A stretch of DNA of 64,000 bases from an uncultured Collinsella sp. (GCA_959599915.1 CAUGJE010000002.1:62001-126000), one strand, 5' to 3'; positions 14,344-26,396 are shown, numbered from the stretch's first letter. The notes: generated by a model from the sequence alone, not told the origin. Made by a program: numbers and translations.

Positions 14344-15702
14344 TTAACGGAGCAGACCGGCCACTTCGCCGGCTAGGGTGATGGTGCCGGCTGCTACGAA
14401 GGGCTCGCCCGCGGCCTCGAAAGCTGCGAGGGCTTCGGATACGCTGGGGTACACGCCCACGAGCTTGTCGGCATCAACAAGGGCAGCGAGCTCCTCTGCC
14501 GGCAGCGCGCGATCGGAATCGGTCTGGGTTACGACCACGCGCGGGAAGGCTGGAATCAGCACATCGACGATACCCGCCACATCCTTGTCGGCCAGCGCGG
14601 CGCACAGCAGCGTGGGGCGATTCTCTACGCTCGGATCGATCTCGTCCAGCGCGCTCACAAAGTTCTCGCAGCTCTGAGGGTTATGGCAGGCATCAATCAG
14701 CTTGAGCGGATTGGTTCCCAGCACGTCAAAACGGCCCGGCGTGGGACAGCCCATAAGCGAAGCATCAAGCGCCTCATGGTCGAGCTCGCGACCCAAATAC
14801 CCCTCGCAAAGCATAATCGCGCACGCAGCATTCTGCGGCTGATAGGCCGGCTTGACCATGCTCGACGTATAGATGGCACGCGGCGTGGTGCAGCTAAACT
14901 CAACCGTGTCGCCCACATGCTCCGGCACCTTAGTCGTGGCATGACTCACCACGAGCGGCACGACGCCGCACTCGCGACAACGGGCACCCATCACGCGCTG
15001 AACACTCGCCTCGTGCGTGCCCTCGCCCAGCACAACCAAGCGTCCGGGCTTAATAACCGCAGCCTTCTCCCCCGCAATGGCCTCGAGCGTGTCACCCAGG
15101 ATGCGCGTGTGGTCAAGGCCGATACCCGTAATGGCAACGGCGACGGGATCGGTCGCACTCGTGGCGTCCCAACGGCCGCCCATGCCAACCTCGAGCACGG
15201 CAACATCCACGCGAGCCTCGGCAAACACCACCAGTGCGGCAGCCGTCAGCAGGTCAAACGGCGTGATGGTATAGGCGCGCTCCCCCGCCGCCACACGACG
15301 GGCATTCACGCGATGCCCCGCCTCGACGGCGGCAGAAACGCCACGGGCAAAGGCCTCATCGCTCACAACGCGCCCATCGACCTCCATGCGCTCGGGATAG
15401 CGAACAAGCTGCGGCGACGTATACAGCGCGCACTTGAGCCCCTCACCACGAAGGATGGCAGCCGAAAAACGCGTGGTCGAAGTCTTGCCATTGGTACCGG
15501 CAACCTGAATGCAATCGAAATACTCATCCGGACGTCCTAGCTCATCGAGCATATCGACAACCGTCTCAAGCAGAGGCCCAGCATCCCCAGAAATCCGCCC
15601 CGTATCAGCAGCAAGCCCCACAGCCTCACCAAACGAAAGCAACTCAAACTCAAAAGGAACGGTATACAAGCCAGAACGCTTAGGCATTTTCAAAACCGCC
15701 AT
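14344..15702 (-). CDS. folC: Bifunctional folylpolyglutamate/dihydrofolate synthase
   Basis: 452 residues. It adds glutamates to folates and may form dihydrofolate from dihydropteroate. The ATP loop GTNGKTST is at residues 69-76 and DACHNPQ, the Mur-ligase-like substrate motif, lies in the C-terminal half. ATG 15702 and the Met at residue 6 are both possible starts. It lies downstream of valS on the same strand, the order found in many Gram-positives, but here a 230-base gap with a long stem-loop separates them. Confidence 0.9.
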   Translation of the reverse strand: MAVLKMPKRSGLYTVPFEFELLSFGEAVGLAADTGRISGDAGPLLETVVDMLDELGRPDEYFDCIQVAGTNGKTSTTRFSAAILRGEGLKCALYTSPQLVRYPERMEVDGRVVSDEAFARGVSAAVEAGHRVNARRVAAGERAYTITPFDLLTAAALVVFAEARVDVAVLEVGMGGRWDATSATDPVAVAITGIGLDHTRILGDTLEAIAGEKAAVIKPGRLVVLGEGTHEASVQRVMGARCRECGVVPLVVSHATTKVPEHVGDTVEFSCTTPRAIYTSSMVKPAYQPQNAACAIMLCEGYLGRELDHEALDASLMGCPTPGRFDVLGTNPLKLIDACHNPQSCENFVSALDEIDPSVENRPTLLCAALADKDVAGIVDVLIPAFPRVVVTQTDSDRALPAEELAALVDADKLVGVYPSVSEALAAFEAAGEPFVAAGTITLAGEVAGLLR

Positions 15703-15743
15703 TCATAGAAAAATAAAACAGTATAGGTTGACGATAGTCAGCG

Positions 15744-15843
15744 AAAACGCCTCTGATGAGCCAAGGTGCCGTGAAACAAGGGCGCATAGGGCTTATGCCC
15801 ATGCGCCCGAAGTTGAACGGCAGATTGGCCATCAGAGGCGTTT
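15744..15843. repeat. Long nested stem-loop between valS and folC
   Basis: The outer arms are 15744-15764 and 15825-15843 (AAACGCCTCTGATG and its complement, then GCCAA/TTGGC). Inside are GCCGT/ACGGC and an 8-bp GGGCGCAT/ATGCGCCC stem with GGGC/GCCC at the tip. The whole 100-base region folds into a single rod. A separate CCGCCGTTC-GTTA-GAACGGCGG hairpin follows at about 15860. There is no T-run; it may be a palindromic repeat element or a structured leader of folC. Confidence 0.65.
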
Positions 15844-15933
15844 GCAGCGTCGAGCCAGCCGCCGTTCGTTAGAACGGCGGAATAGGTGTCCGCAGCGGAG
15901 AGCAAAGCATCGGGACGCGCCCCCGAGTAAACC

Positions 15934-18630
<2,697 letters not shown>

Positions 18631-18650
18631 ATATCTCTCCCTGTCCCGCC

Positions 18651-18690
18651 GGGGAGGAATGTAGGCCCGCCAGGGCCTACATTCCTCCCC
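18651..18690 (-). promoter_or_regulatory. 18-bp perfect hairpin in the valS leader
   Basis: GGGGAGGAATGTAGGCCC and its exact complement flank a four-base loop, ending about 20 bases before the valS start. One arm contains GGAGG and the other CCTCC, so the structure could hide or compete for ribosome binding. There is no T-run and no T-box sequence. Confidence 0.6.
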
Positions 18691-18783
18691 TTAGGTATCG
18701 ATTACTTCAGTCTGGATGACTTCGCTGAGGCTTAAACAAACACACAGAATAACACAGGTAGTTGGGGTTATTGTGTATATATA

Positions 18784-18819
18784 AAATAGCCTCCGACCGC
18801 GGATGGTCGGAGGCTATTT
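18784..18819 (-). terminator. clpX intrinsic terminator
   Basis: A 15-bp stem (AAATAGCCTCCGACC and complement, six-base loop) is followed on the minus strand by TTTATATAT. It lies about 20 bases after the clpX stop. Confidence 0.9.
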
Positions 18820-18839
18820 GCAAGCACCTTTTTGGCAGG

Positions 18840-20252
18840 TTAGCCGTAGATGCGCTGGGGCTGTTCTTCGCCCTTTACGGCGGCTTCGGTTACGACGACC
18901 TTGGCAACGCCTTCCTCGCTGGGGAGGTCGAACATCGTCTGCTGCAGCACGTCCTCGCAGATGGCGCGCAGGCCGCGGGCGCCTGTCTTGCGGGCGAGCG
19001 CCATGCGGGCGATCTCGTGCAGGGCGGCGTCCTCAAACTCAAGCTCAACGTCCTCGAGCTGGAACATCTTGCGGTACTGACGCACCACAGCGTTCTTGGG
19101 CTCGGTCAGGATTGACACCAGGTCGTCCTCGTCGAGCGCCTGCGTCTGGGTGACAACGGGCGTACGGCCCACGAACTCGGGGATCATGCCAAAGGCGTTG
19201 AGGTCCTGCGGGAGTACCTGGCGCAGCAGGTCGTTCTCGTCGACCGAGGTGGGGCCGGCGATCTCGGAGTTAAAGCCCACACCCTTGTTGCCCACGCGGT
19301 CGGCGATGATCTTGTCCAGACCCACAAAGGCTCCGCCGCAGATGAACAGGATGTTGGTCGTATCGATCTGCAGCAGCTCCTGCTGGGGATGCTTGCGGCC
19401 GCCGGTGGGCGGAACGCTTGCCACCGTGCCCTCAAGAATCTTAAGCAGCGCCTGCTGAACGCCCTCGCCCGAGACATCACGGGTGATGGAGAGGTTCTCT
19501 GCCTTGCGGGCGATCTTGTCGATCTCGTCCACGTAGATAATGCCAACCTGCGCGCGCTCGATATCGCCATCGGCGGCGTTGATAAGCTTGAGCAGGATGT
19601 TCTCCACGTCCTCGCCCACGTAACCGGCCTCGGTAAGCGCGGTGGCGTCGGCGATGGCAAACGGCACCTCGAGGATGCGCGCGAGCGTCTGGGCAAGCAG
19701 GGTCTTACCGGTACCGGTGGGACCGAGCAGCAAAATATTGGACTTGGCGAGCTCCACCTCGTCCATATCGTCGTCAAACTGGGCGCCCATACCCGAGGCC
19801 TCGTCGAGGGCGGACACCGCAGCACCGCCCTCGATCACGCGACGGTAGTGGTTGTACACGGCCACCGACATGGCGCGCTTGGCGTCCTCCTGGCCCATAA
19901 CATAGGCCGAAAGCTCGTCATAGATCTCGTGCGGCGTCGGCACATGCGTAATGACCTGGCGGTCGTCCTCGAGCTCAAAGCCCTCGGCCTCGGGGTCAAC
20001 GGCGGGCTGGGAGGCAGCCTGGCCGTGGTCGTTGAGGAAACCCGGGAGATTGCCGTTGCGGGCGGCGTCCATAAAGTCCGAAGCCAGCGACTCCTCAAGG
20101 ATCTCGGAGCAGGCGGCGACGCACTCGTCGCAGATAAAGATGTTGGTCGGACCCTTTACGAGACGACGGACCTGGCCCTGTTCTTTTCCGCAGAAGGAGC
20201 AGCGGATGGGGTTGCCGTTCTCGTCAAAGTTGTCCTGCATGTTACCTGCCAT
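18840..20252 (-). CDS. clpX: ClpX, ATP-dependent unfoldase of ClpXP
   Basis: 470 residues. The N-terminal zinc-binding domain has CSFC and CDEC (about residues 18-45). The AAA+ module has Walker A GPTGTGKT and the sensor/arginine-finger regions, followed by the C-terminal D2-small domain. It recognises and unfolds substrates for ClpP. The insertion between the zinc domain and the AAA+ core is longer than in E. coli ClpX (424 residues). The ATG lies one base after the clpP stop, so the pair is coupled. Confidence 0.96.
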   Translation of the reverse strand: MAGNMQDNFDENGNPIRCSFCGKEQGQVRRLVKGPTNIFICDECVAACSEILEESLASDFMDAARNGNLPGFLNDHGQAASQPAVDPEAEGFELEDDRQVITHVPTPHEIYDELSAYVMGQEDAKRAMSVAVYNHYRRVIEGGAAVSALDEASGMGAQFDDDMDEVELAKSNILLLGPTGTGKTLLAQTLARILEVPFAIADATALTEAGYVGEDVENILLKLINAADGDIERAQVGIIYVDEIDKIARKAENLSITRDVSGEGVQQALLKILEGTVASVPPTGGRKHPQQELLQIDTTNILFICGGAFVGLDKIIADRVGNKGVGFNSEIAGPTSVDENDLLRQVLPQDLNAFGMIPEFVGRTPVVTQTQALDEDDLVSILTEPKNAVVRQYRKMFQLEDVELEFEDAALHEIARMALARKTGARGLRAICEDVLQQTMFDLPSEEGVAKVVVTEAAVKGEEQPQRIYG

Positions 20253-20253
20253 C

Positions 20254-20874
20254 CTAGGCGTCCTTCGCGGCGAGATCGCGCGAGGTGACGATACGGTCGA
20301 TCAGGCCGTAGTCGAGGGCCTCGGCAGCGGTCAGGTAGTTGTCGCGCTCGGTATCGGCCTGGACTTTCTCGATGGGCTGGCCCGAGGCATCGGATAGGAT
20401 CTGGTTGAGCTCGCGGCGGGTCTTCTTGATCTCCTCGGCCACGATCTCGATCTCGGTCTGCTGGCCCTGGGCACCGCCGCTGGGCTGGTGAATCATGACC
20501 TTGGAGTGCGGCAGGCAGAAGCGCTTGCCCTTGGCGCCGGCCGAAAGCAGCACGGCGGCCATAGAGGCAGCCATACCGACGCAGATGGTGGAGACCTGCG
20601 GCTTAATGAAGTTCATAGTGTCCAGAATCGCCAGGCCGGAGTAGACCTCGCCACCGGGCGAATTGATGTAGAGCGAGATATCCTTCTCGGCATCCTGGCT
20701 CTCAAGATGCAGCAGCTGGGCAACGACCAGGTTGGCGCTGACGGAGTTGATCTCCTCGCCCAAGAAGATGATGCGGTCGTTGAGCAGGCGCGAATAGATA
20801 TCGTAGCTGCGCTCGCCGCGCGGCGTCTGCTCGATAACGTATGGCACGAGGGCGGAATCGAACTTAGCGATCAT
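20254..20874 (-). CDS. clpP: ClpP protease subunit
   Basis: 206 residues from ATG 20874. The catalytic Ser lies in GMAASMAAVLL and His in MIHQPSGG, with the Asp further on; these define the Clp serine protease barrel. The first in-frame ATG is at 20904, but GGAG sits six bases before 20874, which gives MIAKFDSAL. It is the first gene of a clpP-clpX unit behind the trigger factor gene, with a terminator between. Confidence 0.94.
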   Translation of the reverse strand: MIAKFDSALVPYVIEQTPRGERSYDIYSRLLNDRIIFLGEEINSVSANLVVAQLLHLESQDAEKDISLYINSPGGEVYSGLAILDTMNFIKPQVSTICVGMAASMAAVLLSAGAKGKRFCLPHSKVMIHQPSGGAQGQQTEIEIVAEEIKKTRRELNQILSDASGQPIEKVQADTERDNYLTAAEALDYGLIDRIVTSRDLAAKDA

Positions 20875-20920
20875 ACGCATCTCCATTTCTCTCTTGCGGA
20901 CCAAATTGGTTCTAGATAAA

Positions 20921-20961
20921 CGTACGGTGCCCGCATGCTATGCATTGGCTGGCACCGTACG
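20921..20961 (-). terminator. tig intrinsic terminator
   Basis: CGTACGGTGCC and GGCACCGTACG form a perfect 11-bp stem around 19 bases, followed on the minus strand by TTTATCT. It lies between tig and clpP. Confidence 0.75.
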
Positions 20962-21037
20962 AAGCAACCGGATAACCGGTGTATAACTTTACCCCATCAC
21001 GGGCGCACGCATGCGCTCGCGGGCAAGGTGGCGAGAA

Positions 21038-22336
21038 TTACTCGGCGTCCTTGGCGGTCTCGTCGACCTCGGTCACCTTAGCGTTCTCGACCAGGTGGTC
21101 GACGGCCTTGGAGCGACGGATGGACTCACGGACGGCAGGCATGCGGCCGTCGGCGATGAACTCGGCCTTGGAAGCCTCGACGTCCTTGACGCCGGCCTTC
21201 TCGAACTCGGCGTTGATGTCGTCCTCGGTGACCTCGATCTTGAGCTCGCGGGCGAGGGCGTCGAGAGCCAGGGACTCACGGGCAACGTCGTTGGCCTGCT
21301 TGTGCAGGTCGCCGATGAACTGCTCCATGGTCAGGCCGGAAGCGGGCAGCCAGGTGTCCAGCGTCATGCCGCGGGCAGCGAGGTTGGACAGGAAGTTCTG
21401 GCCAAGCTCCTCAAAGACGGACTGCTCGTAGTCAGCGTCCATCTCGTCGAGCTGCAGGCGCTCGGCGAGAGCGGAGACGCAACGGTTCTCCTTCTCGGCC
21501 GGGAGGCGGGAAGCCTTGTCCTGCTCGATCTCGATCTTGATGGCGTCCCGCATAGCGTCGATGCTGTCGAAGCCAAAGTCGGACTTGACGAGCTCGTCGG
21601 TGAGCTCGGGGGTGTTGCGAACCTTGATGCCCTTGACGGTGACCTCGACGGTGTGGGTCTCGGCCTCCTCGCCCTCCTCGACCTCGTCGGTCCAGGTAAC
21701 GGTCTTGACGTCGTCAACGTTGGCGCCAATCAGGGCCTCGTTGAACTCCTTGGGGTTGCTGTCGCTACCGGCGATGAGCATGCGGCCCTCGGCAGCGAAG
21801 TTGTCGGCGTTCTCGACGGCCTTGAGGTCGACGGTGACGTAGTCCTCGGCCTCGACGGCGCGACCCTCGACGTCTTCGAAGGTGGCACGGTAGTTGAGGA
21901 GCATCTCGACCTGGTTGTTGATCTCGGACTCGGTGACCTCCGCAGGGGGCATCTCGATCTCGACGGCGTCGAAGGAGGAGAGCTCAGCGGCGGGACGCAG
22001 GGAGAACTCGACGGTGTAGGTGTAATCCTCGTGATCCTTGGCGAGGTCGAGCTCCTTGTAGTCACCATTCTTGGTGGGAACGATGTCCAGCTCGTTGAGG
22101 ACGGCGGGCTCGTTGGCGGCGATCAGGTCGTTGGTGGCCTGAGCGAGGGTAGCCTCGGCGCCAAGAGCGGAGTCGATGACCGGACGGGGAGCCTTACCGG
22201 CACGGAAGCCCGGGAAGCGGTACTTCTTGGCGGTCTCCTTGTAGGCCTTCTTGATCGCGGCGTCGACGTCGGCGGCCGGGATGGTGACCGTAGCGGTGAG
22301 CTTGGCGTCCTTGACGTCAGAAGCGGTGATGTTCAA
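21038..22336 (-). CDS. tig: Trigger factor chaperone
   Basis: 432 residues. It is the ribosome-bound folding chaperone and prolyl isomerase. The ribosome-binding signature appears as GFRAGKAPRPV, followed by the FKBP-like domain and a long acidic C-terminal region. The start is chosen as TTG 22336: AGGAGG lies six bases upstream, and it gives MNITASDVKD, matching the family N-terminus. The in-frame ATG at 22351 would place the AGGAGG inside the gene, and longer reading runs through the tRNA-Leu gene and is not real. Confidence 0.9.
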   Translation of the reverse strand: MNITASDVKDAKLTATVTIPAADVDAAIKKAYKETAKKYRFPGFRAGKAPRPVIDSALGAEATLAQATNDLIAANEPAVLNELDIVPTKNGDYKELDLAKDHEDYTYTVEFSLRPAAELSSFDAVEIEMPPAEVTESEINNQVEMLLNYRATFEDVEGRAVEAEDYVTVDLKAVENADNFAAEGRMLIAGSDSNPKEFNEALIGANVDDVKTVTWTDEVEEGEEAETHTVEVTVKGIKVRNTPELTDELVKSDFGFDSIDAMRDAIKIEIEQDKASRLPAEKENRCVSALAERLQLDEMDADYEQSVFEELGQNFLSNLAARGMTLDTWLPASGLTMEQFIGDLHKQANDVARESLALDALARELKIEVTEDDINAEFEKAGVKDVEASKAEFIADGRMPAVRESIRRSKAVDHLVENAKVTEVDETAKDAE

Positions 22337-22426
22337 CACGTTCCTCCTCATACTGCCCAGCTTATCTGAGGTGCTGGTACCTTTATGCAACAAGCGTCGC
22401 GAGGGCATAAGCCGACGCGGGTGCGT

Positions 22427-22510
22427 TGGTGCGGGCGAAAGGACTCGAACCTTCACGGGAATCCCACCAGAACCTAAATCTGGCGCGTCTACCAATTCCG
22501 CCACGCCCGC
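22427..22510 (-). tRNA. tRNA-Leu (UAG anticodon)
   Basis: The acceptor GCGGGCG pairs with CGCCCGC and CCA is encoded (22429-22427). The anticodon stem CCAGA/TCTGG encloses TTTAGGT, giving anticodon UAG, and a long variable arm is present as expected for tRNA-Leu. The T-arm reads GGTTCGAGTCC. Confidence 0.95.
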
Positions 22511-22600
22511 ATGAGCGCACAGATTAGGAATGATAGCAGATACGAGCGACAAGCGCACGCACACGTTTTACAGGCTCACGACCTCACCACGAGTGCAAAA

Positions 22601-22621
22601 GGCGGGGCGAGTTGCCCCGCC
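22601..22621 (-). terminator. Terminator behind the molybdenum hydroxylase gene
   Basis: GGCGGGGC pairs with GCCCCGCC around a five-base loop, followed on the minus strand by TTTTGC. It lies 30 bases after the stop at 22651. Confidence 0.75.
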
Positions 22622-22650
22622 CCGCCAATTACGACTTGTTCGATGACCCG

Positions 22651-25482
22651 CTACTCCCCCAGCAGGGCCTTCTCGGGCGTGATCGGCAGCGAGCGTACCT
22701 GATGTCCGGTGGCGTGTGCCACGGCCGAGGCCACAGCGGCGAGCGGCGTGTTGATGACGACCTCGCCAATCGACTTGGCGCCAAACGGACCCGTCGGCTC
22801 GTAGCTCGGCTCAAAGGCCACGCGAATGCTGCCGATATCCAGGCGCGTGGGCAGCTTGTAGCTCATAAAGTTGCCGGTGCGCAGGCGGCCGCGATCGTCG
22901 TGCTCGACGATCTCATAGAGCGCGTGGCCGATACCTTGGGCAATACCGCCCTCGGCCTGGACGCGCGCGAGCGCCTCGTTGATCACGGTACCGCAGTCGA
23001 CGGCCGCCGCGTAGTCCACCACAGCCACCTTGCCGGTGGCCTTGTCGACCTCGACCTCGGCAATACCGGCCATAAACGGCGGAGGCGAAACGGGCAGGCA
23101 GGCAGAGGCGTGCGAGGTGAGCGCGTCGCCGCCTGCGATATTCTTGACGCACAGGTTGGCAAAGTCGCGCAGCGTGAGGTAGCGGTTCTGCTCGCGCGCG
23201 GCACGCTCGTCGGACAGGCGCACGTACTGGCCATCAAAGACCACGTCGGCGGCGTCCACGTCCCACATCTGGGCGGCCTTGGCGCAAATCTTCTCACGCA
23301 GCTCGGTCGCGGCGTTCTTGGCTGCAAGGCCCGTCACGTACGTACCCGAGCTCGCGTACGAGCCGGCGTCGAACGGCGACACATCGGTGTCCACGCCGCG
23401 TACCACAATGAGCGAGCTCTCCACACCCAGCTCCTCGGCGGCGATCTGCGCCAGGATCGTGTCGACGCCCATGCCGTTATCGGTGGCTCCGGTGCCGATG
23501 GTAATGAAGCCGTCCTCTTCCAGGCGCATGTCGATGCCGGCGATGTCCACGTTGGAGATGCCCGAGCCCTGCATGGTGAGCGCACAGCCCAGAGCACGCA
23601 CACGGTCGCCCAGGTCGACGGCTAGCGGCTTGTCGCGCCAACCGATCATGTCCATCGCGCGCAGCAGGCAGCGGTCGAGCGCGCAGGCGTTGAGCTTCTC
23701 GTTGTAGTACTGCGGCATGATCTCGCCCTCGCGCACGATGTTCTTAAGGCGCAGGTCGGCGGGGTCCATGTGCAGCATGTCGGCGAGCTCGTTGACAGCG
23801 CTCTCCACGGCAAACTGGCCCTGGGTGGCACCGTAGCCGCGATACGCGCCGCCGCGGTTGGTGTTGGTGTAGACGGCGTCCCAGCTAAAGCGGCTCGCCT
23901 TCACATGGTTATAGATGGGCAGGCTCTTGTGGCCCGAGAGGCCGATCGTCGTGGTAGCGTGCTCGCCATACGCGCCGGCGTTGGACAGCGTGTGCAGATC
24001 GATGGCCGTGATGGTGCCGTCGTTCATGGCGCCCAGCTTAACGGTCATCTGCATCTGGTGGCGCGAGTTGCCCGCGGTGATGGTCTCCTCACGGGTGTAG
24101 CAGCAATAGCTCGGACGGCCGGTCTGCTGGGTGACGAACGCCACGAAGATCTCGCAGCAGCCCGTCTGCTTGGAGCCAAAGCCGCCGCCGATGCGCGGCT
24201 TGATGACCTGCACCTGCGACTGCGGAATGTCGAGCGACTGCGCGACCATGCGGCGCACGTGGAAGGGCACCTGCGTAGAGGTGGTCACCGAGATGCGGCC
24301 GAACGCGTCGGTCGTCGCAAAGGCGCGGAAGGTCTCCATGGGCGCGGTCTGCGTGGCCTGGCTCGTGTAGGTGCGCTCAAAGACGATGTCGCTCTGGGCG
24401 AACGCCTCATCAAGGTCGCCAAAATCGCTGGTACCGCTGCACACCAGGTTGCGAGCAACGTCGCCGCCCTGCGGGAACATAAAGGTTACGTCGCCCTCGG
24501 GGTGGACCACGATGTCGTTATCGAGCGCCTGGGTAAAGTCGAGCAGCGGCTCAAGCACCTCGTAATCGATCTTGATGAGCTTGAGTGCCTTGTCGGCGGC
24601 CTCCTCGGTCTCGGCGGCGACGATCGCCACTTCCTCGTTTTGGTAGCGCACCAGGTTCTCGAGAATCAGACGGTCGTAGGGGCTCGGCTGCGGATAGCTC
24701 TGGCCGGCGATGGTAAAACGGCGCTGGGGCACGTCCTCGTAGGTGTAGACGCCCACGACGCCGGGCACCTTCAGGGCGCGCGACGTATCGATGGAGCGGA
24801 TCTTGGCACGGGCATAGGGGCTGCGCTTGAGTTTGACGATGAGCGCACCGGCGGGCACCATATCGCCCGTGTAGACGGGACGGCCCTCGAGCAGGGCCTT
24901 CGAGTCCTTCTTGGGCTGCTTGTGAGTGATCTGCTTGTAGGAGACACCGTCGCAGCTGGTGTCGTTGACCGGCAGCTCGGGCATCTCGAAGCCCACTTGC
25001 ACGCCGGACTCGTTGAGGAAGCGCACGATGGCGCGCAGCTGGCTCTCGTAGCCGCTGCAACGGCAGAGGTTGCCGGCGAGCTGGCGCGAGAGCTCCTCGC
25101 GCGTGGCGACGAGGCTCGGGTCCTCCTTGGCGGCGCGGGCAAGCGCCAGCACGTTCATGATGAGGCCAGGGGCGCAAAAACCGCACTGCTCGGCACCTTC
25201 GGCAGCCATCGCACGGGCCAGCGCCTCGGACTCGGCCTTAAGGCCCTCGAGTGTGGTGATGGAGCGGCCCTCAACACGGGCGGCGGGAACCGAGCAGCTC
25301 AGCACCGGGTCGCCGTCGAGCCACACCGTGCACAGTCCGCAGTTGGTGGTCTCGCAGGCGCAGCGCACCGACGCGCAACCCTGCTCGCGCAGCAGCGCAA
25401 AGAGCATGGTGTCAGGGGCAATCTGAATCTTGACCTTACGGCCGTTGAGCGTAAAGGAAAGATCGATGAGTTTGGCAGCCAT
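22651..25482 (-). CDS. Xanthine dehydrogenase-family molybdenum hydroxylase, fused Fe-S and Mo subunits
   Basis: 943 residues. The N-terminal ~160 residues form the [2Fe-2S] subunit: Cys43, 48, 51 and 63 (CETTNCGLC and LSC) and Cys100, 103, 140 and 142 (CGFC, CRC). The rest is the molybdopterin subunit, with GGGFGSK and the catalytic Glu907 in GAKSIGE. It hydroxylates purines or other N-heterocycles with water as oxygen donor. Small and large subunits are usually separate genes in anaerobes. Its ATG overlaps the FAD subunit stop by one base. Substrate (xanthine, hypoxanthine or other) is not decided by sequence; a selenium-dependent form is possible given the selenium genes nearby. Confidence 0.9.
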   Translation of the reverse strand: MAAKLIDLSFTLNGRKVKIQIAPDTMLFALLREQGCASVRCACETTNCGLCTVWLDGDPVLSCSVPAARVEGRSITTLEGLKAESEALARAMAAEGAEQCGFCAPGLIMNVLALARAAKEDPSLVATREELSRQLAGNLCRCSGYESQLRAIVRFLNESGVQVGFEMPELPVNDTSCDGVSYKQITHKQPKKDSKALLEGRPVYTGDMVPAGALIVKLKRSPYARAKIRSIDTSRALKVPGVVGVYTYEDVPQRRFTIAGQSYPQPSPYDRLILENLVRYQNEEVAIVAAETEEAADKALKLIKIDYEVLEPLLDFTQALDNDIVVHPEGDVTFMFPQGGDVARNLVCSGTSDFGDLDEAFAQSDIVFERTYTSQATQTAPMETFRAFATTDAFGRISVTTSTQVPFHVRRMVAQSLDIPQSQVQVIKPRIGGGFGSKQTGCCEIFVAFVTQQTGRPSYCCYTREETITAGNSRHQMQMTVKLGAMNDGTITAIDLHTLSNAGAYGEHATTTIGLSGHKSLPIYNHVKASRFSWDAVYTNTNRGGAYRGYGATQGQFAVESAVNELADMLHMDPADLRLKNIVREGEIMPQYYNEKLNACALDRCLLRAMDMIGWRDKPLAVDLGDRVRALGCALTMQGSGISNVDIAGIDMRLEEDGFITIGTGATDNGMGVDTILAQIAAEELGVESSLIVVRGVDTDVSPFDAGSYASSGTYVTGLAAKNAATELREKICAKAAQMWDVDAADVVFDGQYVRLSDERAAREQNRYLTLRDFANLCVKNIAGGDALTSHASACLPVSPPPFMAGIAEVEVDKATGKVAVVDYAAAVDCGTVINEALARVQAEGGIAQGIGHALYEIVEHDDRGRLRTGNFMSYKLPTRLDIGSIRVAFEPSYEPTGPFGAKSIGEVVINTPLAAVASAVAHATGHQVRSLPITPEKALLGE

Positions 25483-26396
25483 TAGCGCACCTCGCTAGAA
25501 TCGACGCCGGGCACGCGGCGGCAGGAATACTCGTCCGTGGCAAACTTGGGGACCTGCACGGTCTCGAGCTCGCGGGCAAGCGCGGCAGAAAGCTCGATGC
25601 CGGCGGCGCGGCGCACGGCCTGGATGGCGAGCGGGGCCGAGATGCGGCGGCGGTAGTCGGCCGAGCCCCACAAGTTGGTGCCGTAGCTCAGCGTGCGTAC
25701 GGACGCGGCCAGGGCACGCAGCTCGTTTTCGCAAGGACGCTCATTCACCAGGCCGCACGCCTCGCCCTGCAGCAGGGTCGCGCGCAGCGGGCGAGCACCC
25801 ACGGTGACATGCCAGCTGTTGTCCCACCAGGCGGCGGTGACGTTTAAGGAGGGAAAGTCGGTCGCGGCCTTGCGCACGGCCTCGTAGCTCGCACGGTAAT
25901 CGTGCTTGACGACCACGACATGCTCAATAACGTCGCGCACGTAGCCCATGTCAACGAACTCCGCGAGCGGCACGCGGCCGGCGCCCGTCAGCTCAACGTA
26001 AGAATCAAGCGCGAGGAAGGCGGAGAGAACGTCCGAGAAGCCAAAGCGGCCGTAGATGCTGCCGCCCACCGTGGCGGTATTGCGCAGCTGCACGCCCACG
26101 ATGTCGTGGACGGCGAACTCAAAGACATTGTTGACAAGCGCGTTGAGCCCGGCATGGCGCTCGAGCTGGCGCAGGGTGCACATGGCACCGATGCGAAACT
26201 CGGTCTCGGTCTCCTCGATCTGATCGAGTCCGCAGGCCGAAAGGTCAATCGCCGTCGCCACACGACGCGAACCCAGGCGCATCCAGATGCCGCCGCCCAC
26301 AATCTTGTTGTTGCGGTTCTTCTGCAAGAGCTCATAGGCTTCGGCCGCGTTTCCAACACGGACGTAGGTACCGAACTTGAGCACGTTCTCCCCCAT
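25482..26396 (-). CDS. FAD subunit of the molybdenum hydroxylase
   Basis: 304 residues of the CO-dehydrogenase medium-subunit/XdhB family. The FAD-contacting loop VGGG is at 33-36, and RNTATVGGSIYGRFG followed by SDVL is the second FAD-binding motif, though the usual Pro before Asp is missing. It takes electrons from the Fe-S clusters and passes them to NAD+ or another acceptor. The gene precedes and overlaps the fused catalytic gene by one base and is first in the operon, just downstream of the gdhA terminator. Confidence 0.88.
   Translation of the reverse strand: MGENVLKFGTYVRVGNAAEAYELLQKNRNNKIVGGGIWMRLGSRRVATAIDLSACGLDQIEETETEFRIGAMCTLRQLERHAGLNALVNNVFEFAVHDIVGVQLRNTATVGGSIYGRFGFSDVLSAFLALDSYVELTGAGRVPLAEFVDMGYVRDVIEHVVVVKHDYRASYEAVRKAATDFPSLNVTAAWWDNSWHVTVGARPLRATLLQGEACGLVNERPCENELRALAASVRTLSYGTNLWGSADYRRRISAPLAIQAVRRAAGIELSAALARELETVQVPKFATDEYSCRRVPGVDSSEVR

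Noticed and set aside
18651..18690. T-box leader of valS
   Set aside because: No specifier loop, T-box sequence or terminator/antiterminator pair is visible; only a simple hairpin.
22337..22564. N-terminal extension of trigger factor
   Set aside because: It is a translation of the tRNA-Leu gene (the typical AELVDAPDLGSGG shadow).
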